Assembly (NCBI GenBank): GCA_040954595.2
Contig: CM082580.2
Location: 3,162,001 to 3,226,000, forward strand
Direction: 5' to 3'
DNA from: Balanoglossus misakiensis
Lineage: Eukaryota; Hemichordata
DNA length: 64,000 nt
Below the pieces are notes generated by a model, which saw nothing but the letters and a program-made list of their open reading frames with translations, ran no database searches and was not told where the DNA came from. The translations under genes and the position numbers were made by a program. Of this stretch, positions 38,801 through 50,800 are shown piece by piece. Position 1 is the first letter of the stretch. Each line of letters starts with the position of its first letter.

Positions 38801-41800
38801 TTTGTTATTGGAGGAACTTTATATTTTGTCCATAGCTTTCGATTAACTTTGTATTGCTACATTGTTTGTATTCAAGTTGATTGGCGGTCCTCCAAACCCT
38901 GGCCAAGACAGTCAAGATAACATCATCAGTGTCTTCATCAGTCGACTGATAGATCCAGAAAATCCCTACGGCATGTCAGATGCTGTCCGCATTCTCTTGT
39001 TGCAGTTCTCAGCATTGTTAGTTGAGAATGCTGCACCACATATACACGATGCGGCTGACAAGTAAGAACATTCTACTCCCATTCCTTTGTTTGTATATTT
39101 TCATTCCTCTTATCATATCAATCTATGTTAGGATCAGTTTAAAAGGGACAAAGTCTTTCTCTCTCACTGTCCTTTTCCCATTGATTAAGTTTGATACAAG
39201 ATACAGCTTATGTTATTCTACATGTGGATATATAGTGAATCAACGTTCGACCACACACAACTTCCATCCCACTTGTAGACACAAGAGTGAAAAAACTCAC
39301 CAAAATGAATAATCGGTCTTTACCGTTTATTCATTTTGGCGAGATTTTTACTCTCATATCCTACAGACGGGATGGAAGTTGTGTGTGGTTGAATGTTGAT
39401 TCACTATATATCCACATGTAGAATAACATAAGCTGTGACCTGTATCAAACTTAATTTAATTTCTTGGGAAAAGGGCAGTGAGAGCAGTGTGCGAAATTAA
39501 CGTCAGTCCGACGCTCCGAGACCGAACGATTTCGGGTTGGGCCGAAAGTTTTAGCAACATAATCGGTCCTTGTGACCGGCTGGATTTTTGAATAAACACG
39601 ATGACATTTTTTCGTTCCTGTGGGTAATCTTAGGTCCGGCAAAAATCGTGAATTGTAACAGGATTTTCACTCCATAAATGCACATTATTTACGGTGACAC
39701 CCGCGACAAGTATGATTACTCGTACAGTAACCACCGGGTATGTATCTTCTGGCCGTGTGGCGATGATGAAAAACGGGTTATAGTATTCACTATTCAGGGA
39801 GAGAGTGTTGACTGTAATAGTAATGCATGTCGTCAACAACGGCATTTTGTAAGGACCGGCTGTTTTCTGTACGGACCTGAAGCTTTGGTTTGGTGCAGGT
39901 CCTTATGACCTGAAGCTCTTTTCTCTTAATTTCGCACACTGAGTGAGAGAGAGACTTTGTCCCTTTAACCCATAAATCACCGCTGTCAATGGCTTAATAC
40001 ACAAGAGAAAGGTTTTCATCAAACCTGTAAGAAGAATCAGAATGAGTTTCAACTCCTTGTGGTTCTGCTTCCAACAACACATCCAAAAACTTGAATTCAC
40101 TCAATATGTTTCAGGAAGCAAGGTAATAAGCTAAGACGGTTGATGACATTTGCCTGGCCATGTCTGATCCCAAAGAATTGTGTTGATCCAGCCACCAAGT
40201 ACCATGGACATCTGCTTCTGTCGCATATTATAGCAAAGTTTGCCATCCACAAGAGAATTGTTCTACAGGTTAGTTCTCTAGATTATTTGACTATAGCTGT
40301 TATATGGGATAAGGTGCTGAGTCATCATTTCTTTCAACTCCCCATGCTGTAATATTTTCTTGGTAGAAATATCTCTGTTTCCTTTATATCATTGGATAAC
40401 ACTTTTTTGCACATTTTTGACAATTTCAAGAAAATGATAATAGCATTTTGTAGACATTACATGGAATTGTGATAAACGTTCAGTTCCTTGGGGTACTCTC
40501 CAATCTTACAAGACAGGTCAAGTGATATTCAAATATCCCACTTCCAATATCCCCAGACTATTTGATCACAGTTTCCTAAAATCACCTGTTTGTTGAAATC
40601 TTTTACTGAACAAGACAGTGTTATATTCAACAGGTCTTTCACAGTTTACTGAAAGCCCATGCAGTAGAGGCCAGGGCTGTGGTCAGACAAGCTTTGGAAA
40701 TTCTGACACCAGCTTTACCAACCAGAATGGAGGAAGGAAATGTAAGTAACTTAGACGAAATATTTTCAACTTTTTAACTTGTAAACATATGGGTCCCCTT
40801 ATATAGTTGCTTGGACAGTTTTCAAAGTGGTACAGTCAAACCTTTCTGTAGTGGCCAGTCAAGGGATTTTCCTGAACTGGCCTTTATAGACAGGTCAATT
40901 AATGTACATGAAAATTGCACATAGACTGTAACAAAGTGGCCACCATTATATAGAGATGGCTGCTATATAGTCAGTCGGCCCGATCGCCAAAAAAGGAAAT
41001 CTCATGAATATTTAAATTTGTGTCAAAGGTAACGTTTCGCCCAATCAGAAATATGCACAAATGACACGCGCGAAGGAATGTCAACAAGGCCAGTGCCTTT
41101 TGCTATAAACACTGACATCCTGAGGCTGTCTTGCATTTATACTAGGTAACCTCTCCGCCCGCCAAGCTCTTGGTATCCGAAAAATAGACCTTGGCAGAAC
41201 AAATCCTTTGACCGTGGACGGTGTTTTTTTATATAGCGGTTTCCGCATTGGTTCGTTAGGGAAATTTTGGTCGATCCAACAACCCGTGCGAGCCGACGAT
41301 GACTCGGTAAATGCTTCCAGTAAACTTTGGGCCTCACTATCCAGTGTCAGTGCGGCCGTATTTAAAACCCAAGTTGATTTAAGTGAAGAGCAGGGCAGTA
41401 TAACGATCCATACTTGTGCTAGTCGGACTATATCAGCTACATGTGTGGTATAAAGACGCAACTGATACAGGGGCAACAGCGATACTCGTAGTATACTCTG
41501 TACGGTGACTGTGAGCGTGCATGAGCGGTGTTGTGAGCTATTGCGCGGCGCGTATGTTGTAATTTACGTATTTTGTAATTAAGTTGCTAACAGTTTCCAA
41601 GTTGACACCGCACATTCATGAGGTAATCGTCATATTTTGTGAATTCGACTCTTTCTATCATTTACGGTAATTGGTGATTGTGAATAAAAAAAATCATGAA
41701 ACTTTCGGATCGAGAGTGACTGAGCCACGGCCTAGCACACGCACAAGATTGTTATCATTGCCGTTGTGTATATAGCACGGAGCTCCTTGTGTATATAGTG

Positions 41801-44800
41801 AGGGCATGGCAGAAATTATCAGTTGTCGCTAAAAAACGCAACGGTCGATTTCAAAACGCAACTGTAGATCCCTAGAGCGTGTATCAATGTGTCCTCGGAC
41901 AAAATCCTAGGCATTTAGGCGACGTAGATTTTATTTAATTGAACTAAGACCCCACACTAAAACTTCAGAAGCATACAAGAATAGCCATCATCGCCGTTGT
42001 CGACAGTGGGGACTTGGGCATGGCAGAAATTATCAGCTGTCGCTAAAAAACGCAACGGTCGATTTCAAAACGCATCGGTAGATCGCTAGAGCGTGTATCA
42101 ATGTGTCCTCGGACAAAATCCTGGGCATTTAGGCGACGTAAATTTTATTTAATTGAACTAAAACTAAGGGTATGCATATTTTCTATAGAACTGATATGCA
42201 TGAGTCAAAAACCAGGAATCTGATTGGGCGAAAAGTTACCTTTGACACTTTATTTAAATATTCATGAGATTTCCTTTTTTGGCGATCGGGCCGACTGATA
42301 GTGGTGGCCACTAACACAGGTTTGACTCTATCTGTAGCAGTTATTTTGTAAATTGAATCATTTATCTTTCGCTATTACCCACAGATTTTATTCCCTTATA
42401 ATGAAGTGAAGACTTGTGTTGGGATCACTTTCTTTGTTTCTTATTTTATTTTATTTTTTATTTATTCTTTAATTCAGGCGGTATGCCCATACTGTAAAAA
42501 AAACATACAAAACAAACCCAGAAACAACTCCATAAAAGAAAGACACAAAAGAAAAAAAAAATCCCAAAAACTTAATGAAGAACAACCCTGCAATGCCCCC
42601 AGAATGTAGATAAAAAGTAACAGTCAGTCTGTATACAACTGCGGATAACCGGGTTACCGCTTTTTTGTAAGCGTTGGCAAAAGGAGAAAACCAATTTTCG
42701 GTGTAGCGAGGTGAAGTTCAAAATATTCCTACTTACAAAGTTATGACTTATGCTTACATCGCGTTTCAGATTAAAAATCAATCTTAAGGCATTGTTATAC
42801 GCAACTTTTAAAGTAGACATTTGTTTGACACTGTAGTTACACCACACGTTAAGACAATAAACACTATATAAAAAACTTTTAAAAAGAGTGCACTTCACCT
42901 TATATGAGCAATGGCCAAAATTACGCAAAATAAAATTAGCTCTAGCATAAAAGCAACGAAGCTGCCGCTGCATATCAGCATCATCCATACCCGAAGAGGA
43001 CATAATATAGCCAAGATACTTTTTTGTACATACATACTTAAGAGGTTTACCATACAAATATACACAAGGAATTCTGTGTGCTTTCCAAGACTTTGGGAAA
43101 ATTGCCATACACTCTGTCTTTGCAGTATGAAAAATAATATCATGCTCATTTCCATACAGTTCACAAATGTTACTCAGTTTCTGTAATGCTTTGACCGACG
43201 GACAAATCAAGACTAAATCGTCTGCATAGAACAAATGGTTAACAATGGTATTAGCTAGGTAACAGCCAACCCCGGCTGATTGCAGCTGACCGCTTAAATC
43301 ATTTACATATATAGCGAACAGTTTGGGTGAAAGAATACTTCCTTGCCGTACACCGTTAATAACACTGAAGGAATTAGAAATTACAGATGCCCAGCGCACA
43401 GAAAAGCATTGATTACTATACCAATATTGTAAAATACGAATAATAAAAAGAGGTATCTTGCAGTTAATCAGTTTTCTAAACAAAGTCCAGTGGTTGACCC
43501 TATCAAAAGCTTTCGTAGCATCCATAAAACAGAGGTAAACTGGCGTATTATGCCTCTTATAAAAGTCAACAATTTCTTTGAGAACAAAGATACACATGTC
43601 GGTAGAGTGATTACTTTTAAAACCAAACTGTAAATTGCTTGTATCTAAGAGTGAATCAATACGAGATAGAATACAAAGTTCCAGAACTTTCGAGATGGCC
43701 GTGACAATTGCAATGGGCCTATAATTATCCACAGAAGTAAGATCTTTGGATTTATCCTTCACAATAGGACAAATAATGGCGTGCATTAAAGTCTCGGGTA
43801 AATAACCATGTGTAAAAAAACTAGTAAAACATAAACTCAACATAACGCAAATGATTGGACTTGCATACATGAGATGTTCGGCACCAAGACCATCATAGCC
43901 CAATGCCTTTCCCTTCTCAAGCTTATCAATACACCCTTTTAGTTCCATCGCAGTAACAACCATGGCATTGTTGTGGGAACCAGTTTCATTTAACGATGAC
44001 AATACAAATGCTCTATCACGACAGTTCGAAACAGAATTCAACAAACTTTCATAATGTTGTTTCCACATATCGGCAACATTTTCATGACCGGTGCAGCCAC
44101 CTACACTGGTCGGAAGCGAAGATAAACAACCACGAGTGGTATGTACAGACTGCCAAAACTTACGTGTGCCCCCCTGCGTCAAGTTTTTGGCCAAAGCCTG
44201 GGCCCTGGCTAGGTTTTCATCTCTTCTACACGCCCGTAAAACCGACTTAAATTTTGCACGAGTTCTGCGCATGAGATCAAAGAGCGGGCCAAACCTAGGC
44301 CTGCCATTAGCAGCCCATAATTTAAATGCATCACGAGCGGCATTGTGAAAATCACGTACATGTTCATTCCAACCTGGAACAGTTTTAAAACCCAACCCCT
44401 CTGCCTTCGAAGCAGGAATGCAGTTCAACGCAGCTGATTTAAGAGAAGTAACAATATTCGAATACAAAGAATTTAGACTGCTAATGTGATCTATATTCTT
44501 ACAGTTAGGATCTCGACATACAAGAGCAACATTTGGGATATCCAGTCTACGGAGTAAGCACTCCGTCATATGTTCATAAGCAGACAAGTTCCTGGGTGTC
44601 GCTTTACTCCAGTTAGGCTTCGCATGAGCATTGGTCACATTTTGTGGAATCGGATCTGTATGTACTAACCCAACAATATCAATATTTACAGAAAGAGGAA
44701 AATGGTCAGAGGACACATAATCATACAAAATACCAATACTAGAAATAGCATTATGTACTGCATGGGTGCTCAAAATATGGTCCAACCAACCAGTACTACC

Positions 44801-47800
44801 ATGTGCATCACTAACGAATGTAAAATTATCATTGCATCTACCAAGCTTTTCAACATCGGAGATATACAAATTATGTTCTTTACAAAAAATATCAAGCTCC
44901 CTAGCAAATATTGTACCAAAGTTAGCGTTAAAATCGCCAAGAATTATAACATTCGTTGTGTCAATATCATTAATAATGCAATTAATTTTTGCCAAATAAT
45001 TCATATAAGTGTCATAATTTTCTCCAGAACAGGTCGGGAGGTACGCACATAAAATAAAAAGTTTTCCAGAAGATGTGACAATATCAGCACCTAAAAGTCT
45101 TGTATCATCTAAATATTTTATTGAAAAGTTTTGTCCCAAGGATTTACGCCACATGATTGCAACTCCACCAAATGGACGCCCGATGCGAATTCCACAGTCA
45201 TCTTGAATGGCAGAAATACCACATGCATTAAAGTCTTTGTGAATACTCGACAGAAGAGGTAGTTCCGCTTCCGTCAGCCAGTGTTCTTGAACGAGTATAA
45301 CATCATGATCGTTACAGAGAGACATAATAGAGTCTACTGATGACTTTATGCCACGACAGTTATATGTAGAAAGACGTAGTGTCATACAATAAATTAATAG
45401 TAACGGCGGATAAGAATACCATCAGGCCACATCGCAGGGTCACGAATTTTCTCGGCGAACTCACGTGTCGTTTCAACCACAAATGATGAATAAGTATCAT
45501 ATTTGGTTTTCAGTTGTTCGCATTTAACGGTAACATGACTGCGTTTTTTAATGTAAGAAATAACAGCATCTGAAGTCGTTGTGGGTGCAAATCTAGTGAC
45601 AAAAAATTTAAAAGGCGGATTAGGGCGAACAGATTTGATAGCAGAATCATCACTGAGTTTTGCTGTGCCAAAAACTGCCTGAGGACGACGTTTAGGTCGG
45701 CGAGACACCACAGTAAACTCTTCTTCTCCATTCCCCGACTGGATTTCAGATACCTTTGTCGATGGACGGTCCGACTGAACTGGACGCTTGGCTTTCACCG
45801 CTGATACACGTGATTGAACTATGTCTGCATACGAGCTCGTATGAGGGTCTTTGTTCAGAGAACAATGGGGATCCAGTGGCTCACAAACAGCTGGTCTTGG
45901 CGGCTCACATTGTGCCACCTGTGAAACCACGTCGCTTTCAACACCTCCTTTCTGCAAATTATCGACGCAATTTTTCACTTCACAAATTTCTTGCCGCAAC
46001 AAACTGAGTTCACTTGCAAAATCGGTCACCTCGGACCGCACCACAGTGTCTTTCATTTGTGCCATTTCTCGCCTTAGTGACTTCAGTTCTGTCATCAATG
46101 TGGAGACGTCGATGTGAGACGTATCAATTGGCGGGAGTTTTGCCAAATCTTTAGCAACGAAGCATGGCAGGTCTTCAATGTCAACTTCGTGGAGCAATTT
46201 CACCATATCCATCAAATTGTTGAATCGTTTATTCTGCCCCTGACGTTTTATCATCCTCCCAGGGTCATTGCAACATAGTTCAAAAAGAGTACGGTGTATA
46301 TGGTTTATGTTTTGTTTTTTGTTGTTGTAAAGACTATGCTGACTCACTGGACAAAGAAGATCATTGTTGAAGAAGGACACACTGTGGCACAGTTGGTTCA
46401 TATGTTGTAAGTTACAGCATTGATGCTCTTGTTTGTCTGCTTTTGCTGACTGCATAAATTTGGCAACTGACTTGAGTGAAAGGTTCTTTTTCTAGAGTTG
46501 TAAAATGGTTGTAAAGTGGACATTGAATCCGTTCTGCCCAATTCTCCCTATTTCATACACAGTGTATGGGTCTAAGCACTGCACCACAATGAAAACAGTT
46601 GGCTTGAACATACTGTAAAACGGGTTATTTTTGCGATATCAAAAGAGGCAACTGTTACGCGAGTATTAATTTTCGCGTTTTTGTATTTCACTGCATTGTT
46701 ATCTCCGAAACACATTTTTACGCAACTTTTTATTTTCACGTCGTTTAGGCTCTCGCATATTTCTCGAAAATGTATTGCTCGCTAAAATAACCCGTTTTAC
46801 AGTATTTCACAAATTTGCCAAGCATTTTTCTACAGATCATTGTGTTTGTCAATTTTCAGGACACTTCTCGTCCGTCATTACAAAGTGTACTTTCCTGTGA
46901 GGCAGCATCTGATTCAGAATATGGTGAATTCAGTTCACAGATTAGGATTCACTACCAATGTAAGTACAGTCAGCATTCTCCTTCAATTAGCTCTCAGATA
47001 CATTCAACATCTATTGTCACTTACACAGCATACGAAATGTGTTCTTTTCTTGGCTACTGCTTGCCATGCAAAAATGTGTAAATAGAAGCTGAATTCATTA
47101 AAGGGACAAAGTCTCTCTCTCGCTGCCCTTTTTCCATTAATTATGTTTTATACAAGACACCGTTCATGTTATTCTACATGTGGATATATAGAGAATCAAT
47201 GTTTGACCACACACAACTTCCATCCCGTTTGTAGGATATGAGAGTAAAAGTGCGGGACTTTGAATGAATAAATGGTAAACACCGATTATTCATTTTGGCG
47301 AGTTTTTCACTCTTGTGTCTACAATTGGGATGGAAGCTGTGCGTGGTCTAACGTTGATTCACTATATGTCCACGTGTACATTGACGTAAACGACGTCATG
47401 TATTAAACATAAGTTATGGAAAAAGGGCAGCGAGAGAGAGACTTTGTCCCTTTAAGGGTATGCAGTCACCTCCAATTTATATACGCCCATATATGGCTGA
47501 AATGGCGTATTCGAGGGTTCTAAAGAACATATGGTGGCTCTCTTTTTTTTGCATGTGCCACCCACTGAAAATCTGTGATTGGCTAGATCGCATTTTGCCA
47601 TGGTGACTGTAGCTAAATAGGTGACCGTATAATCAAGCAATAACTGATAACATGTTGAGCAATTAGCTAATATCTGATCCCTGTGGCAGTGGTTTGCCCT
47701 ATTCCTCTTATTCCCGGACAAAACCTTTCCAACTCTTGTTTGACACAATGTATCTTCTTCATTGATTCTTTTGAGCTGAACCCTGCATTAGCCTGTATTT

Positions 47801-50800
47801 TGTTGTTTTTCAAGGCTACCATTGAACACCGCAAACTGGCTGTGGATCTGGCAGAAGTCATCATCAAATGGGAATTACAGAGAATCAAAGAAGATCAAGA
47901 CCTCAGCGAGCCCGTCATGGAAGCTGTACCATCACTCACATCAGGGTTAGCCATGAAAAGAGCGGCATCATCTCCTGCTGAAGGTCAACCTGACCTCAAA
48001 CGAGTCCGGCATGCATCATCTAGTGTAAGTTGGATGTATTCTATAGACTGTAGGTTTGTGAGAGGACATGAATGGGTGGGATATCATTTGAGATTCTCCG
48101 AGACCAAGATCTGATGCTCTGCTCACTTACGTCTCTTGTGCATGTCTATTTACGCTGGGATCCACAAAACTGACATTGTTAAGGATGTACGCGTAGAACA
48201 TAAACCAGAAAACTCATCTTTTTCCCATAGGATTACATTCATACTTCTACTTTTACACATAGCTCAGTCAAGTAAAAATACATTCATTGGTTAAATAAAA
48301 TCGTATGGTCACCACGCTTCTATTTTGAGATAAATTTTGTTAAATATTTTGCCCATAAACCATTGGTGAAAATGCTGAGTCAGCAGTGTTCTTCTATTAT
48401 CGACTAAATTCATGGCTCTGTATTTCAAAAACAAACGCGGTGACCCCTATATTTTATCACATATTTTCATTATACATACACAGGATAATCCAAAAAATCA
48501 ACAATTAAAAGAAATGACAATACTTTCTATTTTACTGAACGTATATCCTTAATGTCTTGATCTGTAGGGATCTCGCAGCCTTTCTTCAGACCACAATAAA
48601 CCCATAGACAAGCCGTATGCAGATTCTGTTGTCAACTTCTTGCTACGGATAGCATGTCAAGTCAATGAGGCAGCTACAACCATTGGATCTCCTGGGGAAA
48701 TGCTCTCCAGACGATGTGTTCAGCTGCTGAAGATGGCGGTGCGACCTGAGGTCTTCCCTCATGCCGATCTCAAGTTAGCTTGGTTTGATAAACTCTTCAT
48801 GACATTGGTAAGATGATGGAGTCAGTTGATATTGATAACGCCTACATTTTAATCTTCAAGGGAAGTGGTCGTCGCGCCGCGTGGGTGTCCCCCCTTGATG
48901 AGAATATGACCTCCCATACCAGCACATACTGCAGTCGCCATGACGTACTAGGATCTTCAGTTGGTGTCATGCCCAGTCTACGCTACGGTTGGCTGCTTCG
49001 TTCATTCTAAGAATTATCTAATTTCGGGAATGTGTGGATGAATTGTAATGTTTAAATAAACAAACAAACTTGGCGCAACGACCCCTTCACTTTAACTTGA
49101 GAACTATGATGTGCTGGTTTATTTGGTGCCATAGATCACAAGTTCAAATTGTACTCATTACTTCTACAAGATTTGATTTGCATAAATGAACTCCCAGCTG
49201 ATTCATTGGATATAATAATCACATGGTATAAACTGTATCAGTTTGCACAAATAGAGTCTTAACAACCTGCACATGAAAATTTTGATTGTGCTTGTGCTTT
49301 GCCAAAGGCAAGTTATACTTCTCTCTCAAACATGATGGTTGGTCACAGTTCAGACCTTTGCTGGAGCAGTCGATTGGTATTCACCAGTATTCAAAATGGC
49401 TGTCAGCAAGTTTTGTGATACTGACTTTCATTTTCTAATCTGAGCATCTGCAGGATCCACCGGCTCAAGCGAATTATGCAAATATCTGTGTTGGTTTGGA
49501 AGTTCTTACATTCCTCTTGGGTGTGCTGGTAAGTAATACAGTTATTGAAAGCATAGAGTAATTTTGTGAGACAGAGATTCAGTGTCTGCACTTTGCCTTT
49601 CAGACAGTGTCACAGGAGAGTAAAAGCCCCTATAGCTGCCAAATTTCACACATTTTGTTCCACAGTAAAATATTTCAAATATATTCCCTATCCTCTAAAA
49701 TCCTCACCATTAAGCCATATTACTTGCATTTGCACCAGTTTGTTATCTCTTGGCGACGCATACCACGATAGGTGCGTACTGTTTGTATGGAGGCTGATTA
49801 AATCAGTGCAGCACCGTTTTAATACATAGCGTGTTCAAATCGCTACATACAGGCACAATCGGGCATCGATAAGGTGTTCATGTATACCTATCAGTAAGCT
49901 TATTTAGAAGGACCAATTTCAGTTGGAAAATAAAATCATGAATCAAAATAATGCAAAAAGTGGCAGCTCTAGAGGCTTAAAGTGATCGCTAAATACTATG
50001 TCCTGAAGTCATTATCAGATGAGATGAACATTTTCCATCCAACTCTGTTCAACCGTTTACTATGTGCACAATGAATTCAGTTTCTGTATAATGTCTATCA
50101 CCATTAGTAAAGCACTGTGTGGTCTTGTGCATTTTGTATGAGCAATGTGGATTATACTTTTGTGAGTTTATTGGAGTAACCATGGTTTTATTGTAATACA
50201 ATGTATTAAAAATCCAGTATTCAGTCGAAGCCAAACACTACATTCAGTACCCTGTGAATACTTGTACATGTACTAACATTGTCAGTGGGTTCGCCTAGAT
50301 CGTTTGTGTTTTGTACAACTTATTTGAATTTCCATTTTTGCCGTCATTGCAGAACAAGCAGCAGATCTTGACAAGTTTTAAGCCATTACAACGCGGGATA
50401 GCAGCTTGCATGACATGTTCCAACTCCAAAGTTATCAGAGCAGTCCATACATTACTTACAAAACTCATGAATATCTTCCCAACAGAATCCAGTAAGTTAA
50501 TCACAATTTATAGTCTTAAGTTCTACATTCAGCATACTGTTAAGTCAGCGAGACATTTCTTTCCGGTTTTAGTCACTTGGAGGTCACTGAAAATTCAATC
50601 ATGATATTTGTCTCTTAATTTATAGTTGGTAATGTTGCCTCCAAATACGAAGAACTGGAATGTCTGTATGCCAGTGTTGGAAAGGTCATTTATGAAGGAC
50701 TTACAAACTATGAAAAGTAAGTACTACATTAAAGGCACGTAAGCTGTAACTGGATAAAAAATTAAAGTTTTAAATAATCTCATATATGCTTTTTATTATG

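Larger units (their letters stand above)
42427..46300 (-). mobile_element. Non-LTR (LINE) retrotransposon, apparently intact, APE-endonuclease type
   Basis: Runs antisense to TRRAP in the intron between exons 42 and 43. It comprises ORF1 (46254-45394), an 8-nt gap, ORF2 (45385-42572), a short 3' UTR, and an AATAAA/(TAAAA)n-like A-rich tail on the minus strand at about 42475-42427. The 5' boundary lies between the ORF1 ATG (46254) and the TRRAP acceptor (46332), so the 5' UTR is under 80 bp or truncated. Both frames are open, which suggests recent activity. Clade is likely Jockey/CR1-like but not settled. No convincing target duplication was found by eye. Confidence 0.85.

Noticed and set aside
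41081-41476. 131-codon minus-strand frame
   Set aside because: It lies within the 1328-bp TIR element opposite an equally open plus-strand frame; no recognisable protein, kept only as part of the element.
46255-46455. N-terminal 67-codon extension of the retrotransposon ORF1 frame
   Set aside because: It is the antisense of TRRAP exon 43 and its intron borders, so not part of the element; ORF1 is started at 46254.
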